From positions 1 through 64,000 of the forward strand of contig WTPW01002224.1 of NCBI GenBank assembly GCA_009809945.1: a DNA stretch of 64,000 bases. Reading direction: 5' to 3'. A program made the position numbers and the translations under genes. Each line of letters starts with the position of its first letter. The stretch's first letter is position 1. Below the pieces are notes generated by a model. The model saw only the letters and a program-made list of their open reading frames with translations. It searched no databases and was not told where the DNA came from. Origin of the DNA: Gigaspora margarita. Lineage: Eukaryota > Glomeromycota > Glomeromycetes > Diversisporales > Gigasporaceae. Below, piece after piece: positions 11,363-22,367 of the stretch.

Positions 11363-12890
11363 TAAATGAACATTTTGCAACTCTGATTAATGTCCTTGAA
11401 CATTAATCATGTGACATGCATTAATGTTCTAATTACTGATCATGTGACATACTGATTAATGTTCCTAATTACTAAGGGGTGTGCCATTTATCATGTGATA
11501 TTTTTTACTTAGTAGCCATCCCCATCCATGTATGGTGTGATTACTTTATCTAATTCTAATTGGTTAATAGAATATATAGACGTGATCACTACCTCTGACC
11601 ATGTATTCATAGTAAAAATCACGTGATAATAGCATGCCCCTAACTACATGCTGGCTGACAGGTGCACTATATTTTAAAATCCTAATATGTAATCAAAATA
11701 ATAATCAATCAAAATAAAAATTAAAGTTTGATTAATATTGGAGTAAAAGCTTATTTATCCCAAAATTGTGTAAGAAATTTTTGTTAGAGCTTCAAAGATG
11801 ATTTTATATATAAATTTTTATACTATAATCATATTTTTTTAAAAAAAATTAAAAAATTTGTATTATATAAGAACTTTATATTATAATATAGCTCATAACA
11901 AAATTATTGTAGTATTAAATACTAGTAATATAATTTAATAATAGAAATTGAATGTTTGGTTCAAATTTAATTAACTTCAAACTAAACCAAACCCAAACAA
12001 TAAATTTGATTAATTTTTAAATCCAACCTTAAATTTAATATTCAAATTTAAACTGAACTCAAATACAATTGTAGGGTTTGTTTGGGTTTAGGTTTGAAGT
12101 TTGCAAACTAGTCTGGATTTAAATTAATATCTAACTTTTTTTTATAAAATTATTAGATAAAAAATTCAATGAAGCTATATAAACTTTATATAAATTTATC
12201 TAATATCTTATGAATTTTATAGATTTTTTAGTGATTTATATTAAAAATTAGATAATTTTATACTCATATAAATATATATTAAACAATTATATATTATTGA
12301 AGAAAATTATAGATATTTCTGACTAGAAATACCTAGTTTATGCATTTCTTGTCTAAAATGATATCTGGCTAAATAATTTCAATTGGGTTAGGGTTAGTCT
12401 GGCTAAATAATTTCAATTGGGTTAGGGTTAGAGTTGGGACTGGAGTAAAAGCAAGTATTATAGGTAAAATTGCCTATAATATGATGTTAATCTGTAATAA
12501 TAAGATAATAGCATAAAAATCTACTGTTATTAGGAATAAGCATATTATTTATATTATTTTTGGGCATATTTCTTTTATGCTTTATACAATATCTGATCTC
12601 AATCATCTATCAAGAACTAAAATAAAAATTGTAAATAAAGGTATATTTATGACCTGAAACAATGAACATGCCCATTTTTCATTATTTATAATTTTAATTT
12701 CAAATCGAATATTCTACACTAAGAAATTGGATAACTTGATAATTTGATCGAATTATAACTGCTTTGTTATCGTCAGTATCTTTCCCATTAACTCAAACCC
12801 ATCATTATCGGCCATTAGTTTAAAAAATAAAAGTAATGTTGTTTGATAATATATAGTTATTGGATGTGAAAACAGCCAGCAAATTATTGT
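11363..12890. other. Intergenic DNA with small repeats
   Basis: No gene. It contains short repeats of CATTAATCATGTGACAT (11,390-11,470), an imperfect inverted repeat at about 11,955-12,125 (arms TTCAAACTAAACCAAACCCA and TGGGTTTAGGTTTGAAG) and a 34-bp direct duplication at 12,365-12,432 ending in GGGTTAGGGTTAG. These CCCTAA-like runs are isolated and are not telomeric. Confidence 0.65.
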
Positions 12891-12892
12891 TA

Positions 12893-13079
12893 CCGTATGT
12901 TACCGATTAGAAGCAACCCCGAATAAAAGCAACCCCAGATTTTGGAGCCAAAAATTTGACTAAAGTTATTATATTCTACTAATAAAATTGGACTTTAATA
13001 GAAACAATACTTTCACTTTAGCTCGAAAATTATCATTTTTTTGGCAACATTCTGGTTGCTTCTATTCGGTAACATACGG
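12893..13079. mobile_element. TA-flanked MITE at the duplication boundary
   Basis: 187 bp with termini CCGTATGTTACCGATTAGAA and the complement of CCGTATGTTACCGAATAGAA, flanked by TA on each side as for Tc1/mariner elements. It lies exactly at the left breakpoint of the 13,080-20,040 segment that recurs at 43,560 onward; the recurring copy does not contain it. Confidence 0.75.
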
Positions 13080-15454
13080 TATTTTAATTAAAATTCTTCT
13101 ATCCTTTCAAATCCTATTTGCATAAATATAAATCCAGATATATATATATTGAATATAAATACAGGTTGTTTTTTCTAATACATTTTTTATCGGATTATTC
13201 GGATTATTCTCATTACATTACCGTATTTACCAAGCCCAAAGTGTCTTTTTATTGTTCGTACAGAAAATTTTTTATCATTTAAAATGTCTTACGTAAAGAA
13301 AAAAAGAAAAACAGAAATATAGTGATAAATAAACCACCTATGCTGATGAAATCAGTCGTAATTTTGTCTATTCAATTCTAAATTATAAAATCTAACACCC
13401 ATAATTAATTAAGAAAAAAAGGTAGTAACTGTAATTCAGAAGTTTAAACAATTACATGCACAACCAGTTCACACGAACTTGATGAATTGTGATAGCTTTT
13501 ATAATAATCTTGCTATCGAAAAAATATTAATAATTACTTATTATCGCAATTACTCTTGTGTTTATTCATCTTACATATTAAGAGAAAGGAACGAGCATTC
13601 TAAGGCATAAATTTCCCTGTGACTTTATGAAGTTACGGTAAACTTAATGCCATAACAAAATAATAAATATTCTTATATTTTTAGGAGACATCAATAAAAA
13701 TATATTATTATAGAATTGCTGTTTTCCCCTTAGTGACACTCAGCTGATATATAGCAAAACAAAAGGTCCAGGATTACAAACAATATTTTATAGCAATCTA
13801 TTAGATATTGGAAGATTTGCGTAAAGATTTCATTCGTATTAAAGGTCGTGATACCAACTTGTTACTTTTATTCCCTGTCATATAACAGTTTCCACGACTT
13901 ACAGATAACCTACAGTGTCCAAGCTCAGCCGATGAAGCAATGTTGAAGAATATACAGAGTTATGTAATCGAGGTAAACAGGTTTTTCTCAATGAAGCGAA
14001 AAATATATTTATAAATACATAACTACATTTGTTTTGGATAAATTTTATGTCTGCTTTTCTAAAGCACTTAATTGAACAATTGGCATCTTTATTAGAAAAA
14101 AACACTATTCCAAGTCGAAAAGAATTGGAGCAGATTATGAAGAAAATTTTGAACTATGCTTGAACCCATTATATCCAGGTTTAAACATTTGCCTTCTAAG
14201 GTGCATAGTTTATCGGTTAATGTAAAAGAAATTGGCTATTATTTTTTGGATTTTGGTGGGTTTTCCTGAACACTGTACACTGTAATGCAGAAAGTACGTA
14301 AATCAGAAAATAACAAAAATCGTATATATTTAATATATAAACTTTAGGATGAGTTATCTTCTCTTTAACTGTTAACGTTGTATTGTGAATCATCAGGTAT
14401 GGCAATCTTCACGACGAGAAATGAACTTCACTATATCGAATCCGATCCCATCCTTTCCATTACTTTGGTAACACCGCTTATAATTATTACATTATATTAT
14501 AAAACTTTTACTCCATTTAAAGTTCTCAATTATATCTTGTTTAAGTGACTAGATCAACTAGCAGATATGTTTCGATTATATGTAGTCAATACTTTATCAA
14601 TTTTCAGGGTCGTGAAACTCATTAATCGGCTACAGTTTCTTGCACCATCATTGTCACCAAATCAAACAGTGACAGATCATGGTAAATTTCTAAGTTCAGT
14701 TCCAGATTTGCACTCATATGGTCACAATAACTATCTTGCGTTCGACCAAAATTTAACCTTCGAAATTCTGACACCTCGTAATCACGAAATCAATTTGACA
14801 GTTTAATCATAATTGTCAAATCTGTCTAAATTTATCTGTGGGATTATGGACTTTCAGGATTTAAAATAGTACTTTCTCCGATATAATACCCAAAAGTTAA
14901 AAACAAATTTATGCTTTTTGTCAGTCAAATTTTTGACTGTCTACTTGCATAAATCTTGGCGAAAGCCACAGACAGAACATTTACGTGACTTATACTTTAG
15001 CCTTATTGTAACGGTTGAATTGGGAGAGCGATCAAACAATATAGACAATAGTGTCAATTTAAAGCTCCAACCGATTACGGAATTAAGGGAATAAGGCTAG
15101 CAAAAGGGAGTTTTATAATGGTAAAGGGTTAATGTAGCGAAACGATACTGGGTTATAAAGATAATAAGGAATGATGGGGTATAACTGTGTTTAAAATATC
15201 TATGATCCGGGTTTGATTATCAGGATAATCACGACACGGAATAAGGTCAGAATCACATGAGCAATTTAAAAAAATTAACAAAACTTGTCACACAGAATTC
15301 GAGTTATAATAAGCCAATACGAAGTTACTAGTCAATTCAGTCTGTCGAATTGTGTCTCGTAAGGTTTATTAAGGTTAAAGTCGAATGCAAAAGATAAGGG
15401 GTTTACTTTTAGCTTTATAAAATTCGAAGGTCTTATATACATGTTATTTTTCCA

Positions 15455-15611
15455 GAGCGTTTACGCTCTATTTTGAGCGTATTCGATTTAATTTGAGCGT
15501 GTCGTTCTTTTCTACGCGTGTACGCTCCAATTTGAACGTATACGCTTATGGTGCGGTATTTACAGGTTTGTGTAATCGCGTATACGCGATATTTTGGGTG
15601 TATACGCTCTT
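15455..15611. repeat. Cluster of GAGCGT/ACGCTC palindromes
   Basis: About seven full or partial palindromes of the type GAGCGTNTACGCTC or CGCGTATACGCG, spaced 20-30 bp apart in otherwise AT-rich DNA. Outer ends are AGAGCGTTTACGCTC and the complement of AGAGCGTATACACCC. It could be a small TIR element or an array of binding sites. The same cluster lies at 51,243-51,573, split there by a transposon. Confidence 0.6.
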
Positions 15612-16316
15612 GCATGGGTTAAGCCACCAAGCCCCATTACGTTGTTTGTGCATATAATTTAAAAAATTTTTACAACATAAAAACTTAAATAAAAATATTT
15701 CGTTACATTATACAAGATCGAATATTAGGGTGTTGCAAAGTTAAAATTAGAGAATTATATTTTATTTTTCCAATTTATAATACAACGTAGTAAAAATGCT
15801 ATGAAAAAAATCCTATTTATTTTTGAAATGTGTCACTTATTTGTTAACTTTGAAACACCCCATTATCGTTATGTAAATTGATGATTATTCACTATAAACG
15901 TTGACGTTTGTTTTATTCAGTAAGCAGATGTATACCAACATCTGTACAAGGTTGCGCATCTTATAAATCCAAAATAAAATTACCGGTAACAGATAGAATA
16001 CATTTTCAATTAATTTAAAAAAAAAAACATTTTCAATTACTTCAATTAAAAGCCATGATTTTAATTTTACCTGCTTCGGCAATGCTTTTGATAAATTGGT
16101 TTTCATATTTGCGCATATTATAATAACTAGATTAATGCTTTCATATCTTTGTAGCTTGTACCATAGAATTTAGTTTATAAAGATGGACACAATGGCGTAT
16201 CATTTAATAATAAATTTCTTGTGTGAATATCGTAGTTTTTGATATAAATTTACACTTATTTGATATAAATTTTTATTCAGCGTTCGCGAAAGAATTTTTG
16301 ATGTAGATTTAGAAAT

Positions 16317-16348
16317 NNNNNNNNNNNNNNNNNNNNNNNNNNNNNNNN
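16317..16348. other. Assembly gap (32 N)
   Basis: A run of N next to a poly-T tract. The duplicate at about 52,279 is unbroken there and shows roughly 17 ordinary bases followed by T-run, which indicates what the gap holds. Confidence 0.98.
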
Positions 16349-16775
16349 TTTTTTTTTTTTTTTTTTTTAATGCATTACGCAAATAAAGAGATTAATAAAA
16401 ATCTAATCTAAATAAAGCAAAGCATATCATCGGATTAATATCTTAATTATTCTGCGTCTAATCATTGTAGCGTACTGATAAAATTTTTTAAAGTATGTAT
16501 TATGTTAGGTTTAGCGTCTACTGTATATTAAGACTAGCCTTAGTAAAATATATAGTGAACTCGCTTAAAAAAAATTTTTTTTTTTTAAAGAACTAAAGAT
16601 GGTTTCTTAGAGAAATAGAGTTTTCTTAGTCATGTTAGGTTTCGAATTCTAATTTAGTTGCGCCACAAATTTATGAATTGGTGGCGATATTGTGATTGTT
16701 GTGGATAGAGATTGTAGTTAGGTCACATACCTATTATTAACTTTTCGGGTTATCCGGTTATGTAATTTCATTCTG

Positions 16776-16925
16776 TTTGATTCACGGGTCCATTTTTTTT
16801 GATTCATAAATAAAGGTCCACTTTTTTGTTAGGGTTAGAAGGGCTGTATAATATGAGTTAGTATTAAAAAAGTGTGACTTTTTTATGAATCAAAAAGATG
16901 GACTCTGTAAATCAAAAAGGAAAGG
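16776..16925. repeat. Inverted-repeat MITE remnant
   Basis: TTTGATTCACGGGTCCATTT at the left pairs imperfectly with GATGGACTCTGTAAATCAAA at the right. Present, partly rearranged, in both long duplicates (second copy near 52,730-52,860), so it predates the duplication. Confidence 0.55.
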
Positions 16926-17048
16926 TTTGCTCCGGTTTTTTATTAAATATTTTTATTCAAATACAATCTCTAACCAAAGAATTTTTTTTTTAATCTGAAG
17001 TCTCAATCAGAATAAGCAGATAGCAATAATCGTATTTCTCATAAAATG

Positions 17049-17575
17049 GGGGTGAGTCAATAGAAATCAAGCAAATTTTTTATAATAAAATTTTTTTGAA
17101 ACTTTGAACAGAAATAACTTAACAAAAATTTAATCAAATTTGATAAAAATTTTTTTAAATTAATTTTATAAACCTGTAGAATTAATTTAAAAAACAATTA
17201 TTAAATTTGATCAAGTTTTTGTTAAATTTTCTTGATTTAAACTTTTAAAGAAAGGAATTATATATATATAGCCCTGGCTACATATAGCCTATATTATGTA
17301 TCTCAAAATTTTACTAGGGTAATCCCTGTCGTGCTACTAAGTAAAAATGCTCCTCTCGCAATTTTACCCTAACTCTGCCAAAAACCCTAATCCTAACCCT
17401 AACTCTTTCTCTAACATAATTCTAATTTTAATAGAAATCTAACTCTAATCCTAATCTATATAACTACAAATTTTTTTATATATTAATAGTATGGCTACAT
17501 ATAGCCTAAGGCTACAAATAAATTAATTCTTAAAAGTACTAAAAAAAATTTGCTTGATTTCTATTGACTCACCCC
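17049..17575. mobile_element. TIR element with 5-bp target duplication
   Basis: 527 bp with near-perfect 30-bp inverted ends starting GGGGTGAGTCAATAGAAATC, flanked by AAATG (17,044-17,048 and 17,576-17,580). The other long duplicate is uninterrupted at about 52,964, so this insertion postdates the duplication. A smaller inverted repeat with GGCTACATATAGCC ends (about 17,270-17,515) is nested inside. The superfamily is not assigned. Confidence 0.8.
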
Positions 17576-18179
17576 AAATGTAAGCTCAGTTAATGATTAA
17601 AAATAAAAACCGAAAAAAAAATGTATAGTGATTCCAAATAATGATAAAGGCAATTCATAGATCGAAACTATTTGATATTCGCTTAATTTTTAACATTAAA
17701 GATCACGTATGTATGTACAATATCTTTATAACTATGGTACACGTAGCTTAAAGGGATTTGCTAATTATCCTCCAAGTTCCCATTGGACGAAACAAATTCA
17801 TCATGATCAGAATGGCAATAAATTTCATGTAATACGTTTATTAAAAAAAATTTTTATAAATAATAATAATAATAATTTTACGTTTAATACTAAGATTTTG
17901 TTTCTTTGTGATTAGTGCTTTTTTTTTAAGCTTTTAGTAAATTATCTCCGATAAACAATTAACAATTTTATCGAATATTGATTGTATCATTATCAACAAA
18001 AATGAACTTAAGTTTTAAGTATTGTCAATTATTTTTTGAATAAATATGATGGTTTAATAGAGAATGCTATATTTAATTACGAGCAAGTTTGTAAACTTAA
18101 CAAAATTTTGTTCTCTTGAAAATAAAATGCCGAACAAAAACTATAAAAAATTTCTTGATTGTATCGAAATACTTATTTT

Positions 18180-18470
18180 TTATTAATGTTTTCGATTATT
18201 TTTAATATTTTTACTAGAAAAAGAACTTTGAAAGTGTATAAATAAATACTCCTATTTTCGTTAAGATTTTGATATTTTTCGGTTTATTTTTACTAGAAAA
18301 AGAACATTGGAAGTGAATAAATAATAATTTGCTTCATTTTTGCAACCAAACATATTGTGAATTTCTCTTCTTATTTTTGTTAATATATTTTTTTTTGATT
18401 ATTTTCGGTTGATTTTTTTACTAACAAAGAATTCTGGAGTTGTATAAATAATGCTTAAGATTACTTTTGA
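18180..18470. repeat. Three diverged tandem units of about 90-110 bp
   Basis: Each unit contains TTTACTAGAAAAAGAAC (or TTTACTAACAAAGAATTC) followed by a TATAAATAA-like stretch (AAGTGTATAAATAA and variants). Also present in the second copy at about 53,560-53,830. The repeated TATAAATAA suggests a repeated regulatory segment, but no gene follows. Confidence 0.55.
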
Positions 18471-19465
18471 AATAAAAATAGTTTAGTTTTTTTTTCTTAT
18501 TTGCGTTAATGTTGATTATTTTGATTTATGCGTAATTAATACCTTTCGCGTCTTTTGCAAACATAAATATTTGGGTTGATCTTTTTTTTTATATCCAATT
18601 CGAGACAGTATTTCAAACATTCAATCACAACTTGGGATTCAAAGCCTGAAGGTATCAAATTATTGTCGCAGATTAAAATGAAATAAGAGGCATAAGAGAT
18701 TTCTATATAAACCCTAAAATCCACTTATATTCGCTTATTATAAAATCTACCCAACTCTAAATAGTGCCCTCCAAAATTATGTATTTTTCGATGGTATGTT
18801 CATTTACACTATTCCTCATTTCAATTTTAATCTACAATAATCTTCACTTCTAAGTGAAGATCTTGAGGTTGCTGATTATTTTTGCACAGTAAATATAGAC
18901 GTTCTTTCGAAACTAGAAATAGCTTTCACATGATTTTTTATGAGTGAAACATACGATCTCAAAATACTTTTAAACTATATAAATAAGTTTACCCGGGCAA
19001 TTTATTTATATCAGCCAAACATACGAATGTCCTTATATCGAAGGGAGTGATACAAAATCCAAACAGGGAAATTAGCCAATCGGAGAACGCAAAATGTGAT
19101 GATCCCGGATCAGCCCGACATGTGAGCAAAGTGTTTAAACCTGTCTTGGGGCACTATTAAAATGACGGGAATGAAATTTTAATATGGAAACTGATTATTT
19201 ATTTCTATCGCCCCTAACCCTAAATTTTTGATTTCACGACCTTTTTTGGGTTTGTATCACTCGCAAAAATAAGTATTCCCATGTAAATGTCGAGCTTTGA
19301 CCTAAATTAAGCAAAATATGGTAATGACACTATGCAGTAGGTGATCGAAATAGGAAAATTGAACGTTATTTAAAACAATGAAATGCAGATGACCTCCTGT
19401 CTCCTCTTTGTTAAATTGCATTTCATTAGTGAAGAAACCTTATCAGGTATGATAATCGTCACGAC

Positions 19466-19628
19466 CAGTGTTAAAGATCTAATGCTCTCAGTGTTCTCAA
19501 GAACTTTAAAATATTTTAAGAACACAATGCTTAAAAATTATGTTCTCATTTGATAACAATTTGAGTACATAAAATTAGTGATTTTGTTTTAAAAATATTT
19601 TTTGAGAATACTAAAATCTTTTTCACTG
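19466..19628. mobile_element. hAT-like MITE in TPR-kinase 5' flank, copy 1
   Basis: 163 bp with ends CAGTGTTAAAGATCTAATG and the complement of CAGTGAAAAAGATTTTAGT, flanked by GTCACGAC and ATCACGAC (one mismatch in 8 bp). The older paralogous flank at 14,408-14,415 shows a single TTCACGAC without insertion. Several GTTCTCA motifs inside form nested hairpins. Copies at the same place in the other two flanks (26,805 and 63,438) show it inserted before those duplications. Confidence 0.78.
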
Positions 19629-20269
19629 ATCACGACAAGAAAACATGATATCAACTTTAAATGATGACGGGATGAAAAAACCTGTAAATTGATAATGAAT
19701 TTCACTATACTGAGCTCGACCCAGGAGAATCTGACCAATTCTAGTCACTTCGGTAATATCGTTACATTATAATGTGAACTTTTATTTCCACCGTGTTGTG
19801 TAAATGGCTAGGGCTAGAACAACTAGCTGTATACGTATTTCGATTACATTGCTATATCAATTTTCAGTGTTGTAAAAATTCATAAATCGATTTACAGTTT
19901 CCTGTACTGTCACTCATTTGAATTATAAAAATATCACAATTTATTTCATAATCCACTGGCAAAATTCAAGTTTCAAAATTCCGACAGCCACTTGGCCCTA
20001 AAGGTTCATAATCCTGACAGTTTAATCATAATTATCAAATCTGCCTGAAATATGTCTTAACTTGTCATCTAGTTAAGTCATAATTACGAACCTCCAGGAT
20101 TTAAATGCTATGTTCTCGGTGAAATACTCCTGTACTCCAGAAGTTAAAAAAAATAACTGTCAGGATTTTGACTATGAAATTATAAACTGTCATTTTTTTT
20201 CGGTCAAGACTATAGTGTCGGGATTTTTGATAAACTTTTAACAAATAAAGTGAACTTATATAGTGTTGA

Positions 20270-20312
20270 CTTCTGATTTATATAATAATCAATCCAAACA
20301 ATTGTATTATAG
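20270..20312 (+). promoter_or_regulatory. Possible core promoter / 5' leader of TPR-kinase copy 1
   Basis: A TATA-like stretch (TTTATATAATAATC) lies about 25-35 nt before the ATG, too close to be certain, and another TATATAG near 20,257. The equivalent segment, about 95 bp (roughly 20,190-20,293), is missing before the second gene copy, while the last 19 bases before the ATG are conserved. Confidence 0.3.
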
Positions 20313-22367
20313 ATGTCCGGATATAATGAGTTATCAGAAATTGAACTTAATGCATTGGCATTAAGAAATCGTGAAGAAACTTATCATATGGATATATGCG
20401 AAGAATCGCTAGCAGACTTAAATAAATCGGTAGAAATTGAACCAAATGATGCATTTGCATTAAGCAATCGTGGAATAACTTATCGCAAGATGAGTAGATA
20501 TGAAGAATCACTTGCAGATTTAAAAATATCATTAGAAATTGAACCAAATAATGCAGAGGTATTAAGTGAACGTGGAGAAACTTATCGCATGATGAATAGA
20601 TGTAAAGAGTCACTTACGAATTTAAATAAATCGTTAAAAATCAAACCAAACAATGTAATTGTATTAAGACACCGTGGAGCAACTTATCGCATGATGGGTA
20701 GATATAAAAAATCACTAACAGATTTAAATAAATCATTAAAAATTGAACCAAATAATNCANNNGCATTAAGANNTCGTGGAGAAACNTATCGCATGATGAA
20801 TAGATATGAAGAATCACTTGCAGATTTAAATAAATCATTAGAAATTGAGCCAAATAATGCAGATGCATTAAGGAACCGTGGTAAAACTTATCGCATAATG
20901 TATAGATATGGAGAATCACTTGCAGATTTAAATAAATCATTAAAAATTTATCCGTATAGTTTTGCATCGATGACTCGGGAAAAAATACTTGTAATTTCAA
21001 ATAAATCATTAGAAATTGAACCAAATAATGCAGAAGCATTAAGAAGTCGTGGAGAAACCCATCGCATGATGAATAGATATGAAGAATCATTTGCAGATTT
21101 AAATAAATCATTAGAAATTGAACCATTTAACGCAGAAGCATTAAGAAATCGCGGAGAAACTTATCGCATGATGAATAAATATGAAGAATCACTTGCAGAT
21201 TTTCATAAATCATTAGAAATTGAGCCAAATAATGCAGATGCATTAAGGAACCGTGGTAAAACTTATCGCATAATGTATAGATATGGAGAATCACTTGCAG
21301 ATTTAAATAAATCATTAAAAATTGAACCAAATAATGCAGATACATTAAAAAGTCGTGGAGAAGCTTATTGCATATTGAATATAGATGAAGAATCACTTGC
21401 AGATTTTAATAAATTATTAAAGATCGATCCATTTGTATTGGAAACTCGTGAAAAAATACTTGGAATTTCAAATAAATTATTAGAAATTGATCCAAATAAT
21501 GCAGAAGCATTAAGAAGTCGTGGGGAAATTTATCATCTAATGAATAGATATGAAGAATCACTTGCAGATTTAAATAAATCATTAAAAATTTATCCGTATA
21601 GTTTTGCATCGATGACTCGGGAAAAAATACTTGTAATTTCAAATAAATTATTAGAAATTGAACCAAATAATACAGAAGCGTTAAGAAGTCGTGGAGAAAT
21701 TTATCGCACAATGAAAAGATATAAAAAATCACTTAAATATTTAAATAAATCATTAGAAATTGAACCAAATAATGCAGATCTATTAAGAAGTCGTGGAGAA
21801 ACCCATCGCATGATGAATAGATATGATGAATCACTTACAGATTTAAATAAATCATTAGAAATTGAAGCAAATAATGCAGAGGTATTAAGAAGTCGTGGAG
21901 AGACTTATCGCATGATGAATAAATATAAAGAATCACTTGCAGATTTTAATAAATCATTAGAAATTGAACCAAATAATGCAGATGCATTAATGAGCCGCGG
22001 AAAAACTTATTACGCGATGAATAAATATGAAGGATCATTCGCATTTTTAAATAAATTATTAGAAATTGAACCAAATACTGCAGAAGCATTAAGATGGCAG
22101 AGAATAATTGGAGGATGGACAAGTGGAAATAAAGAAATCGATGATTTTATAAAACAAATTCAGATCAAAACTACAAAATATGAGAATCTGATTGAATGGA
22201 TTCCATTTGATAAGCTAATTGATTTTCAAATCATTGGACAAGGTGGATTTGGTACGGTGTTTTCTGCAAACTGGTTAGATGGAAAACCAATTATTAATAA
22301 AAATAATTTACAAGCACGTGAACAATCATGCAAAGTTGCACTTAAAACTCTTAGTACTTTAAAAGAA
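20313..22367 (+). CDS. Copy 1 exon 1: TPR array and start of kinase N-lobe
   Basis: 685 codons. The 34-residue periodicity is almost perfect at DNA level as well; many units differ by only a few bases, which points to recent internal expansion or gene conversion. Three places carry a shorter unit containing REKILxISNK in place of a full TPR (about residues 213-240, 374-397 and 427-454). Long antisense frames across the region are shadows of the repeat. The unambiguous donor GTAAGT follows codon 685; reading on gives only ten more codons before a stop. Confidence 0.9.

Larger units (their letters stand above)
13080..20040. repeat. Segmental duplication, left copy
   Basis: This block is collinear with 43,560-45,581, 50,466-55,060 and 63,297-64,000, at high identity by eye (small indels and scattered substitutions), in direct orientation. 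It has no long open frame except its last kilobase, which is the 5' flank of the TPR-kinase gene. Within it, 14,390-14,930 is an older, diverged relative of that same 5' flank with no kinase gene after it. The left copy provides empty sites for several insertions in the right copy. Confidence 0.9.

Noticed and set aside
13899-14105. 68-codon minus-strand frame, with a similar one at 44,488-44,688
   Set aside because: The frame is not kept over the same span in the two duplicates, so it is unlikely to be coding.
20347-21732. Long antisense frames opposite the TPR exon (also 27,619-29,112)
   Set aside because: Every TPR unit has the same antisense reading, so they arise from the repeat; leucine/histidine-rich and without any recognised motif.
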